Source: Paludibacteraceae bacterium (lineage in GTDB: Bacteria; Bacteroidota; Bacteroidia; Bacteroidales; Paludibacteraceae). Taken from it: DNA of 64,000 nucleotides. Shown in pieces: positions 43,933-54,145 of this stretch; position 1 is the first letter of the stretch, and each line of letters begins with the position of its first letter. Where the stretch lies: positions 1-64,000 of the forward strand of contig JAFYSF010000005.1 of NCBI GenBank assembly GCA_017559505.1. The letters are read 5' to 3'. A program made the position numbers and the translations under genes. The notes under the pieces were generated by a model that worked only from the letters and a program-made list of their open reading frames with translations, was not told where the DNA came from and did no database searches.

Positions 43933-45038
43933 TGAAAAAAGAATACGACTACCTCATAGTTGGAGCTGGGCTTTATGGTGCAGTTTTCGCTTATCAAGCC
44001 ACTCAAAATGGCAAAAAATGTCTTGTCGTTGACCGCCGTCCTCACATTGGAGGCAACCTATATTGTGAAAACATTGCAGGTATCAATGTTCATCAATATG
44101 GTCCACATATTTTCCACACTTCTGATATTGAAGTTTGGAATTTTGTCAATTCAATAGTACCTTTCAATCGCTTTACAAACGAACCTTTAGCCAATTATAA
44201 AGGCAAACTTTATAATTTGCCTTTTAATATGAATACTTTTCGTCAATTATGGGGTATTACAGATCCAGAAGAGGCAAGAATCAAAATTGAAGAGCAACGC
44301 GAAGAATACGCAAAAATACAACCGAAGAATCTTGAGGAACAAGCCCTAAAACTTGTTGGTAGAGATATTTACGAAATATTAATTAAAGGATACACAGAAA
44401 AACAATGGGGCCGTAAAACTACCGAATTACCATCTTTTATCATAAAGCGTCTCCCCCTTCGCTTCACCTATAACAACAACTATTTCAACGACCCATACCA
44501 AGGTATACCTCAAGGAGGCTATAATAAACTTATATTCCGCCTACTTAAAAACTGCGAAGTTCAACTCAACGTAGATTACAACAAACAACGCAATGAACTC
44601 GATTCTCTTGCACAAACTGTGGTTTACACTGGTATGCTCGACGAATATTTCGACTATTGCTATGGCGAATTAGAATATCGCAGTCTTAAATTCGAACATC
44701 AACTTCTTGACACCGAAAACTATCAAGGTAATGCTGTAGTCAACTACACCGAAAAAGATGTTCCTTTCACACGAATTATAGAGCACAAACACTTCGAGTA
44801 CGGCACACAACCACAAACCATTATAACTCGCGAATACCCTATAGCTTGGAATCGCAAAGAAGAAGCATATTACCCTATTAATGACACTCACAACAATGCG
44901 CTATACCTCAAATATCGCGCATTAGCATCTCAAAAAAATAATTTCATTTTTGGCGGACGACTCGCCGAATATACATATTACGACATGGACAAAATAGTCC
45001 GTGCTGCCCTAGATAAAGCAAAAGAGGTATTATGCTAA
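43932..45038 (+). CDS. glf: UDP-galactopyranose mutase
   Basis: A 368-residue FAD enzyme that converts UDP-galactopyranose to UDP-galactofuranose. N-terminal FAD fold: YDYLIVGAGLYGAVFAYQATQNGKKCLVVDRRPHIGGN (4-42). Further family motifs are HQYGPHIFHT (~57-66), FNRFTNEPLANYKGKLYNLPFNMNTF, GYTEKQWGRKTTELP, and the C-terminal REYPIAWNR...YYPINDTHNNALYLKYRALA and GRLAEYTYYDMDKI. Cytoplasmic. It implies that the polymer made by this cluster contains galactofuranose. Confidence 0.97.
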   Translation: MKKEYDYLIVGAGLYGAVFAYQATQNGKKCLVVDRRPHIGGNLYCENIAGINVHQYGPHIFHTSDIEVWNFVNSIVPFNRFTNEPLANYKGKLYNLPFNMNTFRQLWGITDPEEARIKIEEQREEYAKIQPKNLEEQALKLVGRDIYEILIKGYTEKQWGRKTTELPSFIIKRLPLRFTYNNNYFNDPYQGIPQGGYNKLIFRLLKNCEVQLNVDYNKQRNELDSLAQTVVYTGMLDEYFDYCYGELEYRSLKFEHQLLDTENYQGNAVVNYTEKDVPFTRIIEHKHFEYGTQPQTIITREYPIAWNRKEEAYYPINDTHNNALYLKYRALASQKNNFIFGGRLAEYTYYDMDKIVRAALDKAKEVLC

Positions 45039-45799
45039 ACGCTTCAATAGTCCTATATCATACACCTGCAGCCGAAGTACAAAAAATAGTTCGACTCTTA
45101 CGTGCGTGCCCAGAAATTAACGAAATTTGGCTCATCGACAATTCAGAAATTATGACCGAAGCGTTTATGTTTCTTCCAGCAACATACATATTTAACAATA
45201 AAAATTTAGGCTACGGACGTGCTCACAATATAGCTCTCGAGAAATCTTTAAAAACTACCGCTAAATATCACCTCGTACTAAATTCCGACATTGAATTTAC
45301 GCCCAATACAATAACCGATTTAGTAAATTTCATGGAATCAAATCCCGATATCGGACACACAATGCCACTCGTGCGCTATCCTAATGGCAATATTCAATAT
45401 TTAGCAAAACGATTACCTACCCCTTTCGATCTTTTTGCCCGCCGTTTCCTTCCTAAATCATGGACAAAAAAACGTACTGCGCATTTCGAAAATCACACTT
45501 TCTACCAACAACCAGACTACAAATCTCAACTACTTGATGTACCATACCTATCTGGATGTTTCATGTTCCTTCGTTGTGAGGCTCTACACAAAGTCGGACT
45601 ATTCGACCCACGATTTTTCATGTATCCCGAAGATATCGACCTCACACGTCGCATCAATCAACATTACCGCACAGTGATGTATCCCGCCGTAGAAATCACC
45701 CACAACCACACACAAGGCTCATATCACTCATTTCGACTTCTTTGGATTCACACCACAAATATGATTAAATACTTCATAAAATGGGGACTAAAAAAATGA
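45032..45799 (+). CDS. glycosyltransferase family 2 (rhamnosyl/galactofuranosyltransferase-like)
   Basis: 255 residues, overlapping glf by 7 bp. It starts MLNASIVLYHTPAAEVQKIVRLL, with IWLIDNS, NLGYGRAHNIALEKSLKTTAKYHLVLNSDIEF (NSD in place of DxD), and LSGCFMFLRCEALHKVGLFDPRFFMYPEDIDLTRRI (acceptor region, ED). It resembles WbbL-type transferases. Being coupled to glf it is a good candidate for the enzyme using UDP-galactofuranose, but this is inference. Confidence 0.87.
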   Translation: MLNASIVLYHTPAAEVQKIVRLLRACPEINEIWLIDNSEIMTEAFMFLPATYIFNNKNLGYGRAHNIALEKSLKTTAKYHLVLNSDIEFTPNTITDLVNFMESNPDIGHTMPLVRYPNGNIQYLAKRLPTPFDLFARRFLPKSWTKKRTAHFENHTFYQQPDYKSQLLDVPYLSGCFMFLRCEALHKVGLFDPRFFMYPEDIDLTRRINQHYRTVMYPAVEITHNHTQGSYHSFRLLWIHTTNMIKYFIKWGLKK

Positions 45800-46452
45800 A
45801 AACTCTCAATTCAACCATCATCCCTCTAACATATCTCGGAAATATATTATACTATACCCATCTAATTCAAGGTGGATGCACAATCGACATACATTCACAT
45901 TATGTAAAACAAACATATACAAATCGTTGCACAATCATAACCGCCAATGGCACACAAGATTTAACCATACCAATCATCAAGCCAAAAGAAAAAACACCAA
46001 TAAAAGACATTCGCATATCAACTCACGACAACTGGCAACAACTCCACTGGCGCACTATCCAATCAGCATACAATTCTACACCTTTTTTCGAATATTTTTG
46101 CGATGACTATGCTCCTTTCTATGAGAAAAAATGGGATTTCCTACTAGATTTCAACCTCAATATCCAACAAAAAACACTCGAACTACTCAATTTTCACAAA
46201 ATAGATTTCACACTATCAGAGAGTTACATCGAACAAGCAAATTTTATCACAAAAGATTTGCGAGAAATGATAAATCCTAAAAAATTTGATGTATCTTTGT
46301 ACAATGATTTAACTACACCTTATTATCAAAATTTCAACCAAAAATTCGGCTTTATCCCAAATCTAAGTATCATCGACCTACTCTTCAATATGGGTAACGA
46401 AGCACGAATTTACCTAAAAAATCTATCTGTCACTGACTATAAAAACAACTAA
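45796..46452 (+). CDS. WbqC-like family protein
   Basis: 218 residues from the ATG at 45796, which overlaps the stop of the upstream gene (ATGA). Family-like stretches: QGGCTIDIHSHYVKQTYTNRC, ITANGTQDLTIPI, DNWQQLHWRTIQSAYNSTPFFEYFCDDYAPFYEKKWDFL. WbqC proteins occur in O-antigen clusters and alone in many Bacteroidota; their biochemical role is not settled. Last gene of the glycan cluster. Confidence 0.85.
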   Translation: MKTLNSTIIPLTYLGNILYYTHLIQGGCTIDIHSHYVKQTYTNRCTIITANGTQDLTIPIIKPKEKTPIKDIRISTHDNWQQLHWRTIQSAYNSTPFFEYFCDDYAPFYEKKWDFLLDFNLNIQQKTLELLNFHKIDFTLSESYIEQANFITKDLREMINPKKFDVSLYNDLTTPYYQNFNQKFGFIPNLSIIDLLFNMGNEARIYLKNLSVTDYKNN

Positions 46453-46480
46453 CATACGAATTACAGAATTAAAATTTAAT

Positions 46481-46500
46481 AAACACTAAACACTAAACTA
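46481..46500. repeat. short heptamer array (AAACACT) before ilvE
   Basis: AAACACT, AAACACT, AAACTA directly upstream of the ilvE start codon. Confidence 0.65.
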
Positions 46501-46503
46501 ATT

Positions 46504-47526
46504 ATGGCACAAAACATTGATTGGGGTAGCCTCGGATTTGGCTATGTACCTACTCCTTACAACGTTCGTTGTACTTACACAAACAAAGCATGGGGCGAAC
46601 TCCGCGTATGCGACACTCCAGAAGTAACACTTCACATCTCATCTGCAGTACTTCACTATGCACAAGAATGTTTCGAAGGTATGAAAGCATTCCGTGGCGT
46701 AGATGGTAAAGTTCGTATCTTCCGCGTAGAAGATGGCGGTCGCCGTATGCAAGACTCATGTCGCGGTATCCAAATGCCAGAACTCCCTCTCGAAAAATTC
46801 GTAGAAGCTGTAAAAAAAGTAGTTGAACTCAACGCAGACTTCATCCCACCTTACGGAACAGGTGCTTCTCTCTACATCCGTCCAGTATTGTTCGCTACAA
46901 CTCCACTCGTTGGCGTAAAACCAGCTGACGACTACGAATTCGTAGTATTCGTTACTCCAGTAGGCCCTTACTTCAAAGGCGGTTTCAAATCTACTCCATT
47001 CATGCTCAGCCGCAAATACGACCGCGCTGCTCCTCTCGGAACAGGTAACATCAAAGTCGGTGGTAACTACGCAGCATCTATGACAGCAACAGTAGAAAGC
47101 CACAACATGGGATACTCTAACGTATTCTACCTCGACCCAAAAGAAAAACGTTATATCGACGAATGTGGTGCAGCTAACTTCTTCGCAATCAAAGACAACA
47201 CTTACCTCACTCCACTTTCAAGCTCAATCCTCCCATCAATCACAAACCGCAGCTTGATCACTCTTGCTGAAGATATGGGCATGACAGTAGAACGCCGTCC
47301 TATCGCTGCTGACGAACTCGGCACATTCGACGAATGCGGTGCTTGCGGTACAGCTGCAGTTATCTCTCCAGTAAGCAAAATCGTTGACATCGAAAACGAT
47401 ATCACTTACACATTCGGTGATGGCAATCCAGGACCAAAATCAACTGAACTATACAACCGTCTCCGCGCAATCCAACACGGTGAAGCTGAAGACAAATTCA
47501 ACTGGTGTACAATCCTCGACATCTAA
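46504..47526 (+). CDS. ilvE: branched-chain amino acid aminotransferase
   Basis: A 340-residue cytoplasmic PLP enzyme of fold type IV that transfers amino groups between branched-chain amino acids and their 2-oxo acids. Evidence: VLHYAQECFEGMKAFRG (~49-65), RIFRVEDGGRRMQDSC, YIRPVLFAT, LGTGNIKVGGNYAASM with the PLP lysine at Lys184, DECGAANFF, and GTAAVISPV. Length and motifs match the long BCAT type. Codons are strongly biased toward C-ending optimal forms, indicating high expression. No consensus promoter was read upstream; a short heptamer array abuts the start. Confidence 0.95.
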   Translation: MAQNIDWGSLGFGYVPTPYNVRCTYTNKAWGELRVCDTPEVTLHISSAVLHYAQECFEGMKAFRGVDGKVRIFRVEDGGRRMQDSCRGIQMPELPLEKFVEAVKKVVELNADFIPPYGTGASLYIRPVLFATTPLVGVKPADDYEFVVFVTPVGPYFKGGFKSTPFMLSRKYDRAAPLGTGNIKVGGNYAASMTATVESHNMGYSNVFYLDPKEKRYIDECGAANFFAIKDNTYLTPLSSSILPSITNRSLITLAEDMGMTVERRPIAADELGTFDECGACGTAAVISPVSKIVDIENDITYTFGDGNPGPKSTELYNRLRAIQHGEAEDKFNWCTILDI

Positions 47527-47649
47527 TCACAACAAAACAACAATAAAAGGCATAGAGTGGATTTCTATGCCTTTTTTAGTCCCACCCCTACATATTGTCA
47601 AAAGTACAATAAGAAACACCCTAAAAATACAATAACCCCCTCCAACCTC

Positions 47650-47684
47650 AAATATACTATACAGCAACCTTCAAGCAACCCTCA
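47650..47684. repeat. 35-bp exact copy of the core repeat at 21861-21895
   Basis: All 35 bases match 21861-21895, including the CTTCAAGCAACC core, but here without the flanking ATACACA hairpins. Confidence 0.85.
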
Positions 47685-47784
47685 CCCTACCCTCACAACA
47701 AGCCAAAAAATACAATAACTCCAACACAAAAACACCCAAAACCACAAATAAAAAAGATTTTGCACCATTTTTGCAAATTAAATA

Positions 47785-47815
47785 TTGAGTATATAAAATA
47801 TTTTTTGTACCTTTG
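47785..47815 (+). promoter_or_regulatory. promoter of gapA
   Basis: TTG at 47785-47787, 20-bp spacer, TACCTTTG at 47808-47815; leader about 50 nt. Confidence 0.7.
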
Positions 47816-47865
47816 CACAATCAATATGAAAAACACCGTATATTCATTAACAATTTAAACAATAA

Positions 47866-48870
<1,005 letters not shown>

Positions 48871-48923
48871 TGCAATAAAAAAGCCCAAAAATATTGTTTT
48901 TACAATAGCAAAACAATAATACA

Positions 48924-48967
48924 AAAGACCTAAAACTTGTTTTAAGAGTTTTAGGTCTTTACTTTTT
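48924..48967 (+). terminator. terminator of gapA
   Basis: AAAGACCTAAAACT (48924-48937) / AGTTTTAGGTCTTT (48947-48960), perfect 14-bp stem, followed by ACTTTTTT. Confidence 0.88.
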
Positions 48968-49322
48968 TACAACAAAAAAATATCTGCATTTAAGCTTTAC
49001 GAAAAAAAAATAAAAATCCATTACACAAATTAACAGATTGGCACAGATTTTGTAATAGTATTAATGAAAACAATCGCAATATTAGCCTAAGATTGGAAAA
49101 TTCGACAATTAATTATTTTTTTACCGAGGCTAACTTCCTTTATCAATGGCGGGCTGCGCTTCTCTCAAGAGTTGTAACCTATAAGGTCGGCAGATTACAA
49201 AGAATTGGAACACCCCAAATCCTACTTTGAAAGGAATTTTTCTCAACAAATGGCAATGCGATTTTTATAGTAAATCCGCTCTACCTATAGTAGAAGCGGA
49301 TTTATTACAATTACATATCTAT

Positions 49323-49370
49323 AAAAAATGTCCAAAATTCATCAACACCATTTGAATGAATTTTAGACAT
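49323..49370 (-). terminator. terminator of the mreB-rodA operon
   Basis: ATGTCCAAAATTCAT (49328-49342) pairs, with one mismatch, with ATGAATTTTAGACAT (49356-49370); the minus-strand tail is TTTTTTATAG. Confidence 0.75.
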
Positions 49371-49379
49371 TCTGTATTA

Positions 49380-50843
49380 CTAATTCCTTACACGCTCAAT
49401 CCGCATAGTATCAAGCTTCAAAAACAAGAAAAGCAAAATTGTAAAGCTCAAAAACGAAGACCCTCCATAACTAAAAAAAGGCAAAGGAATACCTATCACC
49501 GGCACAAGACCAATCACCATACCCACATTAATAAAAAGGTGAAAAGCAAATATACCAACAACACAATAACCATAAATCCGCGCAAGACGATTATCTTGTC
49601 TCTCTGCTATAAACAACAACCTATATAAGAAAAATAAATAAACAAGCAAAACCATCGCACTACCAACAAACCCCCACTCCTCTCCAATAGTACAAAAAAT
49701 AAAGTCAGTATCCTGCTCCGGCACATATTTCAACTTAGTTTGCGTTCCCTGCAAAAATCCTTTACCCCAAAATCCCCCCGAACCAATAGCAATACGCGCC
49801 TGTGCTGTATTGTAACCAATACCTGTTGGATCATCTGCCATACCCAACAACACATAAATACGCTTCTGTTGATGAGGTTGCAACACACTATTAAAAATAT
49901 AACCTGCCGAAAAACAATACACAAAACCACCTAACAAAAACAAACCAATAAATAAATATGTTCTACGCCATTTCAAAAAAGCTAAAACCAACAAATAAAT
50001 GATAGCACCCCCACACAAAGCCATCATCACATATACTAAATTAAAACGCACAACCCATTTATAAAGAGGCAACAACACTGCAAATACTCCTATAGGCACA
50101 ACAGACAACACCATAAGATGTTTTCTATCAGACTGATATACTCTCAAAAACACCAAGGCAATAATATAAGAAATCAACAAGCCAATAAACAATCCCGTCG
50201 AAGAACCTTCAAACCCCAATAAAGCTACTCCCCCAAATCGAATAACAACTACAAACAATACAACAGCACAAAATCCCAAAGCAGGTATCAATCCAGGCAA
50301 ACCTTCACGATAAAGCATGAATACAAACGACAAAAATACCAAAGCCGACCCGGTTTCACTCTGAGCAACAATTATGACCATCGGCAACAAAATCATCGAA
50401 CAAACTATAGCATAACTCTGTATTGACTTCAACCTAAACTGAGGATGACTCATTAACTTTGCAAGTGCCAATGCTGTTATAAATTTAGAAAATTCTGCCG
50501 GTTGAATACTAAAAGGCCCCAAAGCCAACCACGAGCGCGAACCTTTTATGTCTTTTGCAACAAACACCGTGACTATCAACAACAAAACAATCAATCCATA
50601 CAACAAATAAGGAACTGCCGTTATCAATCGACTATCAGTAAACAATATCACCAAAGCCATACCAAAACTCAACCCCATCCACATAAATTGCATACCAGAA
50701 CGATAGTGCATATCAAAAATAGATGTTTGATCCTCCGACACACTTGCTCCATATATATTTATCCACCCAAACACCACAAGAACGATATAAAAAAATACCG
50801 CCCATTTATCTATTGCCTGTACAACATTAAAATTTCTCGACAT
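49380..50843 (-). CDS. rodA: rod shape-determining protein RodA (SEDS peptidoglycan polymerase)
   Basis: A 487-residue polytopic inner-membrane protein of the FtsW/RodA/SpoVE family, with glycan-chain polymerase activity for cell elongation. Family motifs: KGSRSWLALGPFSIQPAEFSKFITALALAKL (~94-124), VVAQSETGSALVFLSF, RIAIGSGGFWGKGFLQGTQTKLKYVPEQDTDFIFCTIGEEWGF, and GIPLPFFSYGGSSFLSF. It is longer than E. coli RodA (370) because of an extra membrane region in the middle (~200-290), common in Bacteroidota. Last gene of mreBCD-mrdA-rodA. Confidence 0.96.
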   Translation of the reverse strand: MSRNFNVVQAIDKWAVFFYIVLVVFGWINIYGASVSEDQTSIFDMHYRSGMQFMWMGLSFGMALVILFTDSRLITAVPYLLYGLIVLLLIVTVFVAKDIKGSRSWLALGPFSIQPAEFSKFITALALAKLMSHPQFRLKSIQSYAIVCSMILLPMVIIVAQSETGSALVFLSFVFMLYREGLPGLIPALGFCAVVLFVVVIRFGGVALLGFEGSSTGLFIGLLISYIIALVFLRVYQSDRKHLMVLSVVPIGVFAVLLPLYKWVVRFNLVYVMMALCGGAIIYLLVLAFLKWRRTYLFIGLFLLGGFVYCFSAGYIFNSVLQPHQQKRIYVLLGMADDPTGIGYNTAQARIAIGSGGFWGKGFLQGTQTKLKYVPEQDTDFIFCTIGEEWGFVGSAMVLLVYLFFLYRLLFIAERQDNRLARIYGYCVVGIFAFHLFINVGMVIGLVPVIGIPLPFFSYGGSSFLSFTILLFLFLKLDTMRIERVRN

Positions 50844-50870
50844 AATACAATAAGATAGCCTACAATAAAT

Positions 50871-52724
50871 TTAATAAGTTTTAACCGCAGAATTTAACAC
50901 CAAATTTTTCATTCGATTAAACAATGCTTCTTGTGTAATCTCTCTATAAAGATACTGCTCAATACAAAGCATTGCAATAGGACAAGCAAACTGAGAACCA
51001 AAACCTGCATTTTCAATAACTACAGCAATTGCAATCTTTGGATTCTCTCGTGGAGCATAACCAAAAAATATTGAGTGAGGCTTACCATGACTATTATCTG
51101 TTGTACCTGTTTTACCACACACTGCCAAATTTGGCAACTTATAATGACGTGCAGTACCATATTCACAAACACGCCACATCCCTTCCTGCACCACATCATA
51201 ATGCTTCCTACTCACATTTGCTTCATGCCGATTATCTAATAACGAATCACTCTTATTCAAATGTGGGGTTACATAATAACCATTATTTGCTATAACCGCC
51301 GCCGCATTTGCAAGCTGAATAGGCGTAACCAACACCTCTCCCTGACCAATTGAATTAGAACGAATAGTTAAAGATTTCCACCCCCTCTTACCATAAATTT
51401 TATCATACGTCTCAGCCCGATATATAGCTCCATCTTTAAGGCCAAAAACATCCGAATCTGTCCACTTAAAGCCCAACCCAAAGCTCAAAATATCCTCACG
51501 CCAACGCCTATAATTCGCCTTAAACTTCTCATTTCCCTCTCCATAACCATCTCGCTCAAGAGTTGTTTTATAAGTCAACCAAAAAAATGGATTACAACTC
51601 TCTTGTATTGCCTCTTCAAGCGAAACGGGAGAACCATGATGGTGAGTACATTTTATCGGTTTGGTATTAGGACCACTACACGAAAATTTAGTAGAAGGTG
51701 TTATTCCTCCTTGCTCCAAACAAACCAATGCTTGCAAAGTTTTAAATGTCGAGCCTGGAGAATAAAGACCTCCTGTTGCTCGATTAAGGAATGGTTTTGT
51801 ACTATCATTTTGCAAAATAGGATAATACTCTGATCTCAACCTACCAACCAACAATGATGGATTCCATGTAGGATTTGATGCCATAGCCAAAATTTCACCC
51901 GTTGCTGGTTCTATAGCTACGATACTACCTATCTTACCCTGCAACAACTCTTCTGCTATCATCTGCAAATCAACATCCAATGTAGTCGTAATATCCATCC
52001 CTGCAATAGGCATTCGATCCTGTTCCCCATCTTTATATCGACCTTGAATACGACCTCTCGAATCTCGCAAAAGAATCTCTTCTCCATTTTCACCCCTCAA
52101 TTCTTTTTCATACGTCAACTCCAAACCATCTGAACCTGCATAATCACCCAAACGATAATACGAATCTCTTTCTATCTGTCTCTTACTAACTTCTCCTATC
52201 GAACCTAAAACATGTGCTCCACAGGGATAATTATAATTACGTAAAGTACGATTTTGAATCGTAAATCCTGGAAATTTACGCAAATGTTCTTGCAACATTG
52301 CATAATCTTCAGGCGAAAGTTGAGTCATAAACCGTTGTGGCGTAAGTTGCGAATAGCCATAATTTTTACGTCTATCTTTAATATAGGCCATCCGATCGCA
52401 AAATTGTTGATAAGTCATCCCCAATAATCCGCAAAGCTCTAATGTGTCAATAGGAGTACCTGCTTTACTCAAATCACGCAATTCCTTCATCGTCACCATC
52501 AAATCGTAGGTCGGCTGATTATAAACCAACAACTTACCATTACGGTCATAAATCAATCCTCTAGGAGCATAAATCGGCTTACGATAAAAAGCGTTATCCT
52601 CCGCAATCCCTGTATAATCTTCATATAATTGCAATTGTGCTAACCTTCCTATAAACAAAATTATAATTACAGCTAACACAATATGAATTACAAGACTCCT
52701 ATCTTTATATTTATCATCAAGCAT
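50871..52724 (-). CDS. mrdA: penicillin-binding protein 2 (elongation transpeptidase)
   Basis: A 617-residue bitopic class B PBP. N-terminal membrane helix at about 11-27, then the PBP dimerisation domain (KPIYAPRGLIYDRNGKLLVYNQPTYDLMV, from ~49). The transpeptidase domain has SPGSTFK with the nucleophile Ser325, SCN (376-378) and KTG (538-540). It cross-links the glycan strands made by RodA, its genetic neighbour 27 bp downstream. Normal length; the target of amdinocillin-type beta-lactams in other bacteria. Confidence 0.97.
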   Translation of the reverse strand: MLDDKYKDRSLVIHIVLAVIIILFIGRLAQLQLYEDYTGIAEDNAFYRKPIYAPRGLIYDRNGKLLVYNQPTYDLMVTMKELRDLSKAGTPIDTLELCGLLGMTYQQFCDRMAYIKDRRKNYGYSQLTPQRFMTQLSPEDYAMLQEHLRKFPGFTIQNRTLRNYNYPCGAHVLGSIGEVSKRQIERDSYYRLGDYAGSDGLELTYEKELRGENGEEILLRDSRGRIQGRYKDGEQDRMPIAGMDITTTLDVDLQMIAEELLQGKIGSIVAIEPATGEILAMASNPTWNPSLLVGRLRSEYYPILQNDSTKPFLNRATGGLYSPGSTFKTLQALVCLEQGGITPSTKFSCSGPNTKPIKCTHHHGSPVSLEEAIQESCNPFFWLTYKTTLERDGYGEGNEKFKANYRRWREDILSFGLGFKWTDSDVFGLKDGAIYRAETYDKIYGKRGWKSLTIRSNSIGQGEVLVTPIQLANAAAVIANNGYYVTPHLNKSDSLLDNRHEANVSRKHYDVVQEGMWRVCEYGTARHYKLPNLAVCGKTGTTDNSHGKPHSIFFGYAPRENPKIAIAVVIENAGFGSQFACPIAMLCIEQYLYREITQEALFNRMKNLVLNSAVKTY

Positions 52725-52768
52725 AAATTTACCTCCGATGTCCTTAAAATCTTAACTCTCAAACAACC

Positions 52769-53260
52769 TTATTTTCTCACTTTCTCCAAAGTAAAAACTA
52801 ACAAAATAGTTATCACAGAGCTAACCAACGTTTTCAACAAAACAATCCAAAAATAATCAAACGAAAATGCCTCTAATAAAAACAAAGAAAAATGATGAAT
52901 AAGCACCATTGATATAATATATTTTACATAATTTACACCCATGGTCCTAAATCGAGGCATCACCTTATCCAACTCCTCCTGTGTCGCTACAATACGAAAT
53001 ATATATGGTCGCAAAAAAGCCACTAATGTACTACCCATAGCATGAATACCCCATGTATTCGAAAATGCATCCACCAACAGTCCAAGTGCAAAACCAATAA
53101 AAATCAATGATATACGATTTGTATGTATCGGCAATGCTATTATAAAATAAATATAAAGAAATGGATTTATAACTCCTGCTATTTGAACATTATTAAGCAA
53201 TAATATTTGAAATAACACCAACCCTACAAACCAAAATAAAAACTCTACTGTATATTTCAT
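52769..53260 (-). CDS. mreD: rod shape-determining protein MreD
   Basis: A 163-residue inner-membrane protein with five or six helices (FLFWFVGLVLFQILLLNNV; FLYIYFIIALPI; LIFIGFALGLLVDAFS; YVKIISMVLIHHF-like; TLVSSVITILLVFTL). The GLLVDAF segment is typical of MreD. It overlaps the mreC stop by 4 bp (ATGA). Part of the elongasome. Confidence 0.9.
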   Translation of the reverse strand: MKYTVEFLFWFVGLVLFQILLLNNVQIAGVINPFLYIYFIIALPIHTNRISLIFIGFALGLLVDAFSNTWGIHAMGSTLVAFLRPYIFRIVATQEELDKVMPRFRTMGVNYVKYIISMVLIHHFSLFLLEAFSFDYFWIVLLKTLVSSVITILLVFTLEKVRK

Positions 53261-54066
53261 TTTCCTAACGATTTTTGAAGATTCAACAACTCATTTTTAT
53301 TTTCAAAAACTGAAACTGTCACATACGACAATGACTGAAAATCAACCGCAAGATTAACATCCACATCACAATACATTGTATTTTCAACATGCGCCGCTTT
53401 ATCTACAATACCAATCATGACCCCCTCAGGAAATATAGCCGAAAATCCACTTGTGACTATCGTATCACCAGCCACGACATTCACATGGCTAGGAATTTCA
53501 TACAATTTAGCCTTTAATGGACTCTTTCCATTCCACTTTATCGAGCCTAATTGATTATTACCTTTTATTTTAGCACTTATTACTTGTTCTAAATTTATAA
53601 TAGGCAAAACTACCGCATAATTTTTACTCACACGCTGCACCACACCAACAACTCCTTGAGGAGCAAACACACCCATATCTTCTTCTACCCCATGCACACT
53701 CCCCTTATCAATAATTATATAATTTTGCAAATCATACACACTATTATAAACAACCCTTGCCGACAAATAATTCTCCCCTCCTTGCGCCACAACACTATCC
53801 TTAGCCAACGACTTATAATCAGCCAATTCTTTATACAAGCGAGCATTTTCTTCTGCCAAATACTTATTTGCCTCTGCCAATCCAAAATAATCAGTCACCG
53901 AATTAGTAATTTCATACGTCCACGCCGAAAATGCCGTTGCACAACGAAAAGCAACAGAACGCTGCAAATCATTTTTATTCACAACCAACAAAAAAGCCAA
54001 TATCTCTAATACTAAAAAGATAACAACAGTCAAATACTTATAAAAAAACTCTAAAATCTTATTCAT
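53257..54066 (-). CDS. mreC: rod shape-determining protein MreC
   Basis: 269 residues from the ATG at 54064-54066 (MNKILEFFYKYLTVVIFLVLEILAFLLVV). It has an N-terminal membrane helix (~12-30), a coiled coil (EANKYLAEENARLYKELADYKSL, ~67-90) and the periplasmic two-barrel domain (GVHGVEEDMGVFAPQGVVGVVQRVSKNYAVVLPI; LGSIKWNGKSPLKAKLYEIPSHV; GDTIVTSGFSAIFPEGVMIGIV). It links MreB to PBP2 in the periplasm. A large nonamer palindrome (54091-54126) separates it from mreB. Confidence 0.95.
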   Translation of the reverse strand: MNKILEFFYKYLTVVIFLVLEILAFLLVVNKNDLQRSVAFRCATAFSAWTYEITNSVTDYFGLAEANKYLAEENARLYKELADYKSLAKDSVVAQGGENYLSARVVYNSVYDLQNYIIIDKGSVHGVEEDMGVFAPQGVVGVVQRVSKNYAVVLPIINLEQVISAKIKGNNQLGSIKWNGKSPLKAKLYEIPSHVNVVAGDTIVTSGFSAIFPEGVMIGIVDKAAHVENTMYCDVDVNLAVDFQSLSYVTVSVFENKNELLNLQKSLGK

Positions 54067-54090
54067 CGTTTTATCATCTATATACAAATT

Positions 54091-54126
54091 TGTCCGACCC
54101 ATCCGACATGTCGGACAGGTCGGACA
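54091..54126. repeat. nonamer palindrome between mreB and mreC
   Basis: Units TCCGACCCA, TCCGACATG, TCGGACAGG, TCGGACA, forming a near-perfect 36-bp palindrome (TGTCCGACC ... GGTCGGACA). Possible attenuator. A related 9-bp array is at 59250-59285. Confidence 0.8.
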
Positions 54127-54145
54127 ATAACCTCAATTCCTATTT

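Larger units (their letters stand above)
48871..49379. other. gap of 509 bp between gapA and rodA
   Basis: It contains the gapA terminator, a weak member of the CACAAATT/CACAGATT dispersed family (~49020-49055), about 170 bp of slightly higher GC (49130-49250) with no open frame or recognised RNA, a second hairpin (AAATCCGCT...AGCGGATTT, 49272-49303) and the rodA terminator. Confidence 0.55.

Noticed and set aside
49130..49250. Possible small RNA or riboswitch between gapA and rodA
   Set aside because: Slightly higher GC, but no known riboswitch motif, no promoter and no clear hairpin set; left as unexplained sequence.
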